Assembly: GCA_015178975.1 (NCBI GenBank) | Contig: WHVD01000041.1 | Coordinates: forward strand, 496,001-560,000 | Direction of reading: 5' to 3' | Length of the DNA stretch: 64,000 bases | Origin: Hysterangium stoloniferum | Taxonomy: Eukaryota; Basidiomycota; Agaricomycetes; Hysterangiales; Hysterangiaceae | Shown here: piece after piece, positions 1-11,430 of the stretch | How the letters are laid out: each line of letters starts with the position of its first letter | How positions within the stretch are numbered: the stretch's first letter is position 1 | Position numbers and translations under genes: made by a program | Notes under the pieces: generated by a model | Told to the model about the DNA's origin: nothing | Databases searched by the model: none | The model's input: the letters and a program-made list of their open reading frames with translations, nothing else

Positions 1-583
1 CGGAATTCTTAGTATGAGACTTCTGGAGGCGTAAGAGGGTATTCTGAGTCGGTATTCTGATTGCCTAGTGACTACAACTACAGCGGGTTTATATACAAGT
101 AACAGGTGTCTAGAAAATACTAACTGGGAGAAGAGCGGAACACGGTATTGACAAATAAACTTGACTAGGAATGGGAGGTTACTATTAGTTCGGAGGCCGT
201 GAAATAACCGAGAGCAGAATTACGAAGAAAGGAAATAGTTCGAGGGTTACAATATATATAGACATATGTGAAACATAGGAAAGAGCGGATCATCATAATA
301 AAAGGGACGTATCAGAGTTTAACCAGATAGTTCGAGTATATTTTGACATGGGTGTAAATGGAGTTTGATCACTGCAAAAGCATATGTCAGCATCGGGGGC
401 CAATGGTTTCTGATGTGATGACTTGAACGGTAACTTGAATCGTCGAATAGGTGGTGATAACCTCGGGGACCGATAGGGCTGCGACACGGTCATAACAGGA
501 AGCTATGTTTCAGAGGCAGCCTAAAAGAATACTCAGAAAATGACCCAGGGTGAATTATGAAAAGACATAGAGGTATGGTAAAT
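1..583. other. Unannotated left edge
   Basis: No coding or repeat signal that I can support. The only open frame, of 66 codons, has no recognisable domain or splice context. Confidence 0.4.
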
Positions 584-613
584 CCTAACCCTGACCCTAA
601 CCCTAACCCCTAA
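584..613 (+). repeat. Short interstitial telomere-like tract
   Basis: About five CCCTAA-type units, one with a CCCTGA variant. The CCCTAA orientation is the one expected on the top strand at a left chromosome end, but about 580 bp of non-telomeric sequence precede it. It is therefore an interstitial or subtelomeric remnant, or a short healed break, rather than a cap. Confidence 0.7.
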
Positions 614-732
614 TAACAAAGTTTAATGTAGATAATATTCACTTTTAAGAGCATATAACATAATATAAAGCATTTCACACATAGTATTTGACGTTTTTTA
701 GAGCCTCTCATCCACAAGTACAGTTGTTTCAG

Positions 733-851
733 TGTCGTGGCAGTTACCTTCCTAATTAGGAAGTGCTGCGCAGGTCGCGGCAGTCAGCCTAATTAGGAAG
801 GACAACTGCCATGACTTGCATGGCTTCCTACTTAGGAAGGTAACTGCTGCA
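733..851. repeat. Inverted repeat / hairpin, MITE-like
   Basis: Positions 740-763 and 824-847 are inverted copies matching at 23 of 24 positions, with weaker pairing outside. The palindromic core TTCCTAATTAGGAAG recurs in the loop near 787-802. The RNA or single-stranded DNA would fold into a strong hairpin. No transposase or clear target duplication was found. Confidence 0.65.
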
Positions 852-1140
852 ACATGCAATTTTTTCATGTAAACCTAGAACCCATGTCATTTAGAAGTTA
901 TATTTTATTATTTAAGACTTTAATAAGTTAATTTGAGAATTAGTACCACTCAAGGAAGGGCTAAAACTAAGTATGTGCCAATTAAAGTGGTGCACAAGGT
1001 ATATTTCAGCAGGAAAATGTATACTAGATGTAACAGTGCTCATGTTTTGATGATATAATGTCAAATATAATTTTATTTTGGTAATTTTCAATACAAAATT
1101 GATGAAGTATCTACTGATTTTGAAAAAAGAAACATGTCGC

Positions 1141-1615
1141 AGCACTTGCGCAGCAGTGCGACACCCTGCGCGGCAGCATGACACCCTGCGCGGCAGCGTG
1201 ACACCCTGCGCGGCAGCGTGACACCCTGCGCGGCAGCATGACACCCTGCGCGGCAGCTTGACACCCTGCGCGGCAGCTTGACACCCTGCGCGGCAGCATG
1301 ACACCCTGCGTGGCAGCATGACACCCTGCGCGGCAGCATGACACCCTGCGCGGCAGCATGACACCCTGCGCGGCAGCATGACACCCTGCGCGGCAGCATG
1401 ACACCCTGCGCGGCAGCATGACACCCTGCGCGGCAGCATGACACCCTGCGCGGCAGCATGACACCCTGCACGGCAGCATGACACCCTGCACGGCAGCATG
1501 ACACCCTGCACGGCAGCATGACACCCTGCACGGCAGCATGACACCCTGCACGGCAGCATGACACCCTGCACGGCAGCATGACACCCTGCACGGCAGCATG
1601 ACACCCTGCACGGCA
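1141..1615. repeat. 20-bp minisatellite, about 24 units
   Basis: Tandem units of ACACCCTGCGCGGCAGCATG, almost without length variation. The last eight units (from 1461) share TGCACGG in place of TGCGCGG, a CpG-to-CpA change. Earlier units carry private variants: GTG at 1181 and 1201, TTG at 1241 and 1261, TGG at 1301. Because 20 is not a multiple of 3 and the unit has no stop on the minus strand, all three minus frames stay open. Those frames are a by-product of the repeat, not evidence of a protein. Confidence 0.92.
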
Positions 1616-2358
1616 CTTTCCTATAGCCCGGTCCATGAGAACCGCCCCCGGCTGTACAAATCAATGATCCCAGGACCTCCGGTACCGAAAATGTAGGTTG
1701 GGCACCAGTCAATTAAGGCAAAGGACCGTGAAAGTGTGGCAATTTGTAACAGTGTCGTTTTTCAATTTTATCAGCCGCAGATCACACTGCTGGGGTGAAC
1801 TATTTTTGTGTACCACAAAATCCATCCCAAGGAGATGAACTTTAAGCAATATTTTTTGGTACCAAATCTTACTTAAATATAGAATTAAAGGTAACCTTTT
1901 GGTTGAATTTAGTTTGTCAGCAAATATCTAATATTGTGCATGCCAAAATATATCCAAAAATGACCTTTCATCGGCAGTGTGACCACATAAAATGAGACAT
2001 TTAAGGCAATATTAAAAGGAAATAATAGTTGAACAATTAGATGAACTTTTGTAAGGCCCAAAAGTATGACATTTTATTTTTCTGACTTTTTCAGTCAGTA
2101 CTTAAATCCCATTTCTAACTTAGGTGTCATTTTGAAGATGGGTCATTGTCACAACAGGACACCTTTAAGAGTGAAATTTAAGTACAGTATAGGATTGCTC
2201 CTTGTACATGCAGAAACACAGAGGCCAAGTTATGAATTCTTAGATCTTGAATGTCAATAATGCTACATTTCATCTCAACTCTTCTGGAGTTGTGATTATT
2301 GATGAAGATGTTATTCTCACACTTACTGCTGAATTACAAGTTCTATTCAATATTTATC
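1616..2358. other. Intergenic, nothing recognised
   Basis: AT-rich sequence with short open frames only. No domain, RNA gene or terminal repeat was found. Confidence 0.4.
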
Positions 2359-2363
2359 ATCAC

Positions 2364-3007
2364 TGTTATGACCCGTGCACTTGGCACACCGTCAGCCCTG
2401 ATCGGAGCTCACACAAACCTCCAATCGCTCACAAACCGTCAGTAAACTGACTAACCCCATTTAGCACATCCATTGTTCCAGATTGGTATTTTCTGTCTGC
2501 CCTTTCTATATAACCAGTTTATGCCTCTTTCCACTTCCGTAGTAGTCTACGTCCAGATTTGTAATGTTCCGTCTATCGGTCTCCATCCTCGCATCACTCT
2601 ATATGTAGCTCTGCCTTCTCCATTAGTATTTTCCTTTGTTCTGTTTTCATTTGGATAAGCGCCGGACTTCCATATATATGCCACTCATGTATTATAGTAT
2701 TAGGACAATCAGAATATCAACTCAGAACACTTGTATACCTCTCTCATAGTCCCACTCTAGTATTCCACTCCTGCCTTGCTTGCACTCGTACACTCTCAGT
2801 CTCTGACCTTGCAACCCACTACTGTCCTTTGGCTTCCAATCGGTGACTTACCAAGAGGACTATTCGATCAGATTGGTTTTCTGCCCACCTGAAATTTAAG
2901 GACATCCAACAGTAACTTGCAAGGGTGCAGCACATAACCTGAAGCCAAGTCCTTCTGTTTGGTCCCCATCAGTCTTCCAACATCAGTCAGTTTTTCTGTT
3001 CTTAACA
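2364..3007 (+). mobile_element. Solo LTR, Gypsy type, 644 bp
   Basis: Begins TGTTATGACC and ends TTCTTAACA, flanked by the 5-bp target duplication ATCAC at 2359-2363 and 3008-3012. Near its 3' end is a GCAAGGGTGCAGC..GAAGCCAAGT block. That block recurs in the LTR tails near 13300, 23550, 41330 and 52170 and marks this Gypsy group. There is no internal region, so it is a product of LTR-LTR recombination. The intact target duplication suggests moderate age. Confidence 0.85.
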
Positions 3008-3186
3008 ATCACTTTCAATAATCCTCTGACCAATCAGCTTACTCTTCCAAATATTATCACTTGTCTTTTGAATGAGAAAGTGCAACATAATCATCACATC
3101 TTATATGAAACTGATGAAGCTTTCAATGTATGAATTGTCATGTAAGAGTAATATCTGCTGGAGGTGCAGATAGACACTAGAGTGAA

Positions 3187-3562
3187 GAGGATGGTCAACT
3201 TCTTGAATATACAAAATTTTACTAAAAAAACCTTTTTTAAGTGAGAATATTCCTTTTGGCTATAACTATATATTCTATGAGCTTATACTGTATTTCATTA
3301 CCCAAAATTTTATCTTTAAGACATGTGTGCCCTTTTAAAATATGCACAAATGTCATAGTTAAACAAGATTATGTATTTGGGTTATGACCATGACATTTAT
3401 GCATATTTAAAAGGGTATACAAGTCTTAAATAAAAGCTTTTGGGGTAATACAATATAAACTCCTAAAACATGTGATCATAGCCTGAAGAAATTGTCTCAC
3501 TTAAAAATATGAAAACTTTTTCATAAAATATTGTATATTCAATAAATTGTGACTATCCTCCT
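3187..3562. mobile_element. AT-rich foldback MITE
   Basis: The two halves are imperfect inverted copies. Outer ends GAGGATGGTC and GACTATCCTC face each other, then TTGAATATACAA and TTGTATATTCAA, then long AT-rich arms around a centre near 3375. It is non-coding. A related end sequence, with ATCTGCTG..GTGCAGA followed by ACACTAGA, occurs near 44095. Confidence 0.65.
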
Positions 3563-3994
3563 AACAAGTGGTGGGAGTTGATAGGATTATAGTATAGGAC
3601 AGATGGGTTGGGGTCCTATCAGTTCCCAGGCATGGGTCTTAACAACCCAGGAGTAAGTATGTATTCACACCAGGTGCAAAGGCTGATGTCTTTTAAGCTC
3701 AATAAATTCAAAATGTGTATAAAAGTATATAATTGTGAATAATAAATGGTACTTAATCATTGTAAAATGAGTTTCTCTAGGCCAGATCAATTCCTCTGAT
3801 AAATTGTCAATGCAGAGCAAATTGTGGGGGCTTGCCCCCCGGTCCGGCCTTGATCTAAACATTGCCGCAAAAGGGGAGGTTGCTTATGTAAGGGGGTGCT
3901 GGATTTGCGGTGCCTCTATCTTAGGGTCGGAATAGTCTCCTCTTGAAGAAACCTCCGGTTTAGTACCGTACGATACCTGACCGCCAAGTCTTCA

Positions 3995-4800
3995 ACGTGC
4001 GGTGCATATACCAACGAATGGGGCAAAAGCGCCGAGAACCCCTCTCGAATTCCTCTCGAAATTGCTAAAGAACTTGCTGCTGTGCGTCGGCCCGGATCCG
4101 AGTTGTCTGGGTGTGAAGCTCATTGGACTAGGGGGATACAATGGTATGGGTATGTCGTTACAGGATATTCTGGCAATATATAGCTATGCGACTCAAGCTC
4201 TGGACAATATGAAAATTGGATACGTGACACTTGTGCGGTGCGTCCCTGCGTATGATTTGTCGTATGGAGCAGGTGAGCGGGTCGATGTGTCTTGGATGTA
4301 TCTCCCCGGCTATACCGGTTCCTTGAATCAGCTCATCTGAACTTTTGTCGCAGGCAAGCAAAACCGCTGGCAAAGCCGCGCAGCATGACGATAGTCCTAA
4401 AGTTCTACGTCCCCTTCTTTAAAAACTCCTAAGCCTTTCTTGAACGGCGGATTGTCCTCACTGACAAGCGAAGCGGACGAGCCCATTAAGAAAGGAAGCA
4501 TCGACGCTGCCCTGTTTGATTCCTCGTGGATTGCACATCCGGACACTCACATGCAACGCCGCATAGACTCGGAGCAGGGAAAGACCACTCGATGCAGCAG
4601 TGAATGCTGGCGTGTTGTATCATCAAGCTGGGGCGGGCATGTCGGTGTCGGTGAGGTACACAGACTATCCTACTGCGATATGAAGAACCTTGTGAGTACA
4701 CTATCGGATGAGGCATGTGATTATCAAGCTGGGGCGGACATGTCGGTGTCGGTGAGGTACACAAATTATCCTACTGCGGCATGAAGAACCTTGTGAGTAC
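3995..4800 (+). pseudogene. NADH:flavin oxidoreductase (OYE) fragment
   Basis: Translated pieces match the C-terminal half of the OYE genes at 7652, 38118 and 47320. A GGYNGMGMS..YVTLVRCVPAYD stretch near 4120-4260 corresponds to [45 protein letters not shown] stretch near 4440-4550 corresponds to [28 protein letters not shown]. It lacks the N-terminal half and the reading frame is lost several times. An approximately 95-bp segment ending GAGTACACTAT is tandemly duplicated (about 4612-4705 and 4718-4802). A sister fragment lies at 34484-35280. It is a decayed partial copy in convergent orientation with the TM gene. Confidence 0.75.
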
Positions 4801-5179
4801 ACTATTAGATTAGAGATGAGACATGTATTAGTTTCCTGATAACATCGCACAAGTGATGCAGGAATACATACGGTTGCCCTTTCATGAGCAACTATGTACA
4901 TGCGAATACAGATTGTTGATCGGCTCTCACAAGTTTCGAGTGCTCTGCTGCGACGGCCTAAATTCGATGATTCAACTCTATACTATGTTTGCAGTACACC
5001 TTGGTTGACATTGCTTTCCCGTCCATATTAAGTATGGCTAGTTTACAAACCACTTAAAGCCTAATAATTTAATCTGTGAACTCGTGTGAAGCGGATATAT
5101 GCAGCAGAATGAAAAAGAGTTCATCCAAGGGTACATCGACACTGAAAAAGTGCATTAATGTTCAATAATCTGAATCCTA

Positions 5180-7031
5180 TCATTGACTTCCGCCTGTTCG
5201 ATTCTTGTAAGCCGGCGGTAACTCAATCTCCTCAATATCATCCGCAAGATCAGCGTGCTGATACACGCTTCCCCGAGGCACTGGAACGGGCAGATCACCT
5301 TTCCGAGGCTCTGGGGGTACATTTGGAGGAGCTCCAGCAGCAGGCATTCCTAACGCCGAAGCTCCAGCTTCCCCTCCCGCCAGCAGAGCTGCATCGACCG
5401 GGTAGTTCACTTGAGTATCGCTGAATGAGCCTATAGTCGAGTACGTCGATGAATTTCTTGGCACCACCGAGTCTGTATACACTCCTGCAACAGTACCGTA
5501 TGCCACTGTTGTACTTGTGCTCGTTGTTGCGTCTGACATCGGGTATCCTGATTGGCGCGCAGGCGTGGTATCCCCCATGGAAAACTTTGAGCGATCCCCC
5601 GGACTATGTGCGTCCATATATGGGGTGGAGGGCAATCTATGATAGCGTCCAGGAGAGCCTTGCGCTGTCCCAGCTGGGTCATACCGGGATCCGATAAATC
5701 CCTCTTGTGCATCGTATGGAGGCGTAAAGGGCATGATCTCCCCGGCAGTAAGGTCGACTTTATTCCAGTCATAACCAGGTGCGAGCTTTTTGCGCGTACG
5801 ACGCCTTCGGAGGTAGAAGAGAGCACTGAGGCCAAGTACAGCGATGAGGACCGATACACCAACGACTGCACCAATGATGGATGTTGTGGTATTTGAGGAA
5901 GACTTGGGGCCTGGTGAGCTACTGGCCGTGGCCGTGGTCGACGCAGACGACGTCAAAGTACCACTCTGACCTTGTCTACATGAAGGCTATTCATTTCTGA
6001 TGGCCTTAATAAATGAGTGAGAAGATAGCTCACGTGCTACTTATATGGCTAGTACTATCGCTGGCTACAGATTGTAGACCACCGCAGTTGAGGTCTGCAG
6101 TGCCAAGTGTGGTCAAAAGATTAGTCGACGCAGCGTAAACACCATTCCTGTAGATGTAATAAGAGAGGCGGCCCTACAATACCCTGATTAAGGAAGTGCT
6201 TACGCGTCGCTGATAGATGCTAGATAAGAGTATTAGCGGCGTCTAAAAGATCAGTAGCGGTGCCGTACCTAACAATGTTATTCCGGGAGATGTGCGACTT
6301 ACCCAATTATAGGTATCGAACTGTGGGTCTAACGTTACGTTTGCTACAACAGGTTGGCCAAGGCGGACCACGGTGATGGTATAAGGGCGTGTCCCGCCTT
6401 TGATTAGAAGGGGGAGAAATGCACAGGATTCTAGGGTCCTAGTGGTGTTCGTCGTAACTGATACGGGGGATGTAGGGTTTTGTGCATGACAAGTGGTGTT
6501 TCCAGTACCTGGAAATTGGTGATCAGAAACGCTCGATGATGAGAAAACTAGGGCTATTGGACGTACCTGTTACGGTAAGCAGGTTTGGCCCCACACCACC
6601 CGCATTTCCGTTTGCATCCGCCATACTCAGAAGGAGTGTTGCGCCTGGGATAACGTCAGCAGAGAGCGGAGCGTGATTGACATGGTACTCGCCGGCAGGA
6701 TGATCGACTGTCCAGAGAAGGTTCTGAGGGTCACTACCCAGTGTCTGAACGGTAGTTATGCTGGAGCCCTCGTAGGCAAACATGGTGTACGGTGGTTGGG
6801 GTACGACTGGCCCCTTTGCAGTGACGAAGATTCGAATCTGGGCACATTCCGGGAGATTATTGGCAATGAGCTACAAAGAGAGACGTTATCAGCAACTAAA
6901 CATAAATGCTACGAAGCACTTGCTGGTGTTGTGAAGCCCCAGACAAATGCTGGTTGAACATCTGCGTATGAGGGAGCTAAGAAAAGGGTGGAAACCACAG
7001 CGAGAAAACATTGTCTTCGTGATGAAAGCAT
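5180..7031 (-). CDS. Secreted/single-pass TM surface protein, copy A (6 exons)
   Basis: Exons: 7031-6924, 6870-6567, 6508-6269, 6219-6204 (16 nt), 6147-6034, 5975-5180; they total 526 codons. The start at 7031 gives a signal peptide (MLSSRRQCFLAVVSTLFLAP.SYA) followed by DVQPAFVWGF. The lumenal part has LPECAQIRIFVTAKGP, SDPQNLLWTVDHPAG, LLLSMADANGNAGGVGPNL, a Cys-containing KGGTRPYTITVV block and LLASISDANG. A Ser/Thr-rich stalk, one TM helix (about residues 294-316), an RRRR stop-transfer and a Pro/Ser/Tyr-rich cytoplasmic tail follow. I know this layout from hypothetical surface proteins of agaricomycetes; its function is unknown. Intron 1 (6923-6871) best fits a GC..AG intron with donor GCAAGT. 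Positions 6645-6692 could be a further 48-nt in-frame GC..AG intron. No disruption was seen. Confidence 0.8.
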
Positions 7032-7651
7032 TAGGATAAATAGAAGATATAGGGTCAAGGTTGAAGTCAAGAGCAAAGGATATCAAGGATATAAGGTTAA
7101 GTCCACAGCCTGCGGGGCATCGAACCAAGACGCCGAGGCAAAATGGAGTGGTTGACCGAGGATTGCTGACAAATACCAAAGCACCAGTATTGCCGTTCTG
7201 GGCGGAAGGTTGCTTTTTGCGTTCCCCGAACCCTTTAAATTGGCGCGCGGGTGTCGTATATAACTACCAAGGACTTGAAAAGATTTTATGATACTTGGTT
7301 AGCAGGATAAGAGCCTAGTATCGAGAGAGAATGTGCGATCATTTGGAGCTAGCATTTATTAGTCGCAGATACACTTTATTATCTCCCAATCCGTTTTCGG
7401 TCACAAGGGGCAGATTATGCAGCCAAGATATAGTAACGCCCAACATGATCCCATCATACTTATGACCCACTTCTATGTACAGCGTTTTCTGTACGGAGCG
7501 TCTAAATATGTCGTAAGAGTGGCTGCGCAAATATACAAATCTATTGTTAGATAAATAGTGGTGTATCTAATGGGTTTGGAAGCTGGATTAAAGAAGCAAA
7601 TAATCAAGGGAATAGGCTAAAGAAAGGTATCAAGAATAATCTTGGTTCATC

Positions 7652-9012
<1,361 letters not shown>

Positions 9013-9782
9013 TATTTAAAGTGTTCTACTAGTTGAATATGTTTAAGAGAGAAGCTGTTACTGGTGGATTTGAGCTGAGAGATAGCCAACCTTGGCCTCT
9101 TTATATGATTCTTGACTCCCATGGAAAAGTTGCGAAAGGCCTTAGGACTCGCATGGTCTCTACAACCGTATGTAAGGTAATGTGGTTTTGATTGTTAAGC
9201 TGAGAGGGAAAAACAATAACAGAGAGCCTCCTTCGTGAGCATCATCAGTCCTCCTGAGTCAGGGATATTTACCACGCTTCGTTTTGAGGATTTACGCCAG
9301 AATTTGGCAGAATTTCTAAATATCAACCAAATATTGTATTCGTAACTTTAAACTTCAGCCGTTCAGAAATAAATTTAATGACCACGCTTATGACAAATTT
9401 ACATTGTGTATTCTCCAAGTAGCCCCTCAGAATACCGAAATTCCATTTAGTTTGCATTTTGCGGCCCCAAAATATCCACCATCAAGCTTATTAAAAATAC
9501 AATGAACAAAAATATATTGGCACAGTGAATTACAAGTCTGCAGTATGGCATAACTAAGAAAAGTTGTAATAATGTGTGAGGCTTCTGTGCTCGCAGTGTA
9601 TGTCAGCTTTCTGATCTGATTTGGAAGCTTCAGTGCCAAAGAGGTGCAAGATGACGTGTCCTTGATATGTGAACCCATCCATGACAAGTTTTAATGCTTA
9701 CCATTGTAGTTGTACCCAGTGCAAGGGCTGCTAGGTAGAATTCAGAAAATCATCAGCCAAGTCCGGGTATAGAGCAAGCCAT
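9013..9782. other. OYE upstream region, shared by blocks A, B and C
   Basis: Aligns with 39659-40573 and 48853-49766. A lacks about 147 bp present in B (about 39889-40033) and C (about 49073-49220). The A junction CATCATCAGTCC against CATCAT..CTTCATCAGTCC in B and C suggests loss between short CATC repeats, or a small insertion in B and C. No coding signal. Confidence 0.55.
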
Positions 9783-10381
9783 TGACACTTACCTCCTCAA
9801 CCCTTAGCATTTCAGCCTTCCAGTTGATTCAGCTAAGTATCATCTCCAGTCCCAAATCATACTACTTGCTCTACTTGAAATACTAGAGCACCCTAACAGT
9901 TCATGTGAGGGTGCAACACATAAGTTGAAGCCAAGCTCCACTTATTTTGTAGAATACAAACCCCCCAGTTATGTAAGTACAAAATACCTGTTAGCCCTCC
10001 AACATCATTTACCCTCTTGTCTTTAGACTTTAGATCTTAACAGTGAGAGAAACAACATCTTATGAGATTTTATGATAATGCTGCAGTGTAGGTTGTTTTA
10101 TTCATGATATGGAGAGGTTTGTCTTTTACCTGACAGATGGTTCTTTTGTGCCTCACAGCACATTTGCCAGCTCTGTTGAGTGCCTTATTCAGTTTATTAA
10201 AGCATAATGTGGTCTATATTCATTGCTGAAAGTCTGTGTTACTTTCATACATTGCACAATGATGAATGACTGACATTTATAGAGTGATAAGCAAGTGGTC
10301 ATATTTACCATGGTGGGTGATCATTCTGCATGATCATCACTCTTGTTCTCCCATGTCAATGTCAGTGATATAATGGATCAC

Positions 10382-10750
10382 TTATTCCCATTGTGACTCA
10401 TCAGTAGAATGATACTGGGGTAAAGACATCCAATCATATTTTGAATCTTTAAGCTCTCTGACTATCATTCTATCACTCATGTGGGGCAAGGTAAAGCCCA
10501 ATCTATCAATGATTCTCAATCCAACAACTAATAATATCCACTCACTGGGCCTTTGTTCCTTCACATTGAATATTTTTTGCATTGTCTTTCCTTGTTCCTC
10601 TATCCTAGTTTCAGGTTGATAATGAGCCTTACACCTTTTGTAAGTTATCTTGACTTTTATTTGCTTCAAAACATCATTATCCTTCCTAGATGTAGTCATG
10701 GTTCTTCTGACATGCTGTGTTAGGGTAACACTAACAAGGCTACCAAACAC
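10382..10750 (-). CDS. Hypothetical ORF in segment E
   Basis: 122 codons with no recognised domain. Its C-terminal half (GEWILLVVGLRIIDRLGFTL-like, then MSDRMIVRELKDS, ending STDESQWE) is conserved in the E copy of block C (49929-50111). It is mostly absent from block B, which has lost about 90 bp. The first codons (10718-10750) come from the nested LTR, so the native start is probably inside E. It is a weak candidate; it could equally be an eroded exon of a former transposon gene. Confidence 0.3.
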   Translation of the reverse strand: MFGSLVSVTLTQHVRRTMTTSRKDNDVLKQIKVKITYKRCKAHYQPETRIEEQGKTMQKIFNVKEQRPSEWILLVVGLRIIDRLGFTLPHMSDRMIVRELKDSKYDWMSLPQYHSTDESQWE

Positions 10751-11263
10751 AAGACAGCATATAGAAATATGAAGTGAGGAGAGGACAGCTCAATGACAGG
10801 GGAGATCACACTTGTCTTAGTGGGATTCCTAAGAGATTGAAATTAAAGACTAGCTATGTACAGGTCTACTATTTATACTATTTATTTAATATCTTTTTAT
10901 TTATTAGAAATTTGAGAAAAACACTAAAATGGCTTGTATGCACCCTACAGTGTATAGCCATGCTTTTGGCACTTATGTAAGCCCACTGGTGCTGTGTAGG
11001 TCCGCACAGCACACTGGCACTTGTGTAGGCACCAACTGCAGGTGCAGTGCTGGCACACAAGGAGGCCCCATGGATCGGGATGTAGACAGCACCATCGGCC
11101 TTATATTGGTGCCATCATTTGCACTGTGCCACCACTACATCACATTGCAGTGTTACTGTGCCACGCTGCTTTTCATGTGGGTGGCAGTACAATTATGTAA
11201 TCACATGCCTTTGCCTGTAGGTGCATATATAAAATAAAATAAAATAAAATCAATACCCTGACA
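10718..11263 (+). mobile_element. Solo LTR (family M), 546 bp, nested in segment E
   Basis: Begins TGTTAGGGTAACAC and ends ACCCTGACA, with target duplication TGCTG at 10713-10717 and 11264-11268. It contains an AT-rich TATTTATACTATTTATTTAA region and an AAAATAAAATAAAAT tail. A second copy at 50867-53328 sits at a different site with its own target duplication, so the two insertions are independent. Confidence 0.88.
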
Positions 11264-11430
11264 TGCTGTGTCATGCAGCTGGCCAATGACATCTTCAAGA
11301 GTATTAGGAGATAGCTAAGGGGTTTAAACACAAAGGGGGTAATTTAAGTCAATATTCAAACTGAAGAACTATAGCATGCATGATAGGTTTTTTATATAAA
11401 TGTATAATGGATAATCAGAAGGCTGATCAA

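Larger units (their letters stand above)
9783..11275 (+). other. Segment E, block A orientation (inverted)
   Basis: About 940 bp after removing the LTR nested at 10718-11263. It begins TGACACTTACC and ends GCTGTGTCATG. The left flank ..AAGCCAT and right flank CAGCTGGCCAATGAC are the same as around E in block C (49767-53377), but the body is reversed there. The left part resembles the tail of an LTR family also seen at 55125-55260. The minus strand carries a 122-codon open frame (10382-10750). What kind of element E is remains unclear. Confidence 0.7.

Noticed and set aside
1141-1615. CRISPR array
   Set aside because: The 20-bp units are contiguous with no unique spacers, and the genome is eukaryotic.
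912-1712. Long minus-strand frames rich in Cys, Arg and Ala over the 20-bp repeat, in all three frames
   Set aside because: They exist because the unit has no stop on that strand and 20 is not a multiple of 3. Three overlapping frames repeating the same peptide is a repeat artefact, not a gene.
2066-2658. Three small plus-strand ORFs
   Set aside because: The last two run into the solo LTR at 2364, and none has a domain, splice site or homologous copy.
5431-5896. Other frames over the TM gene tail
   Set aside because: They overlap the intact exon 6 frame, lack domains, and recur in block B at the same place only because the DNA is duplicated.
9783-11275. Segment E as a standard DNA transposon with TGACAC terminal repeats
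   Set aside because: The six-base ends are short, no clear target duplication flanks E, and part of E resembles an LTR tail. The ends are better described as inversion points.
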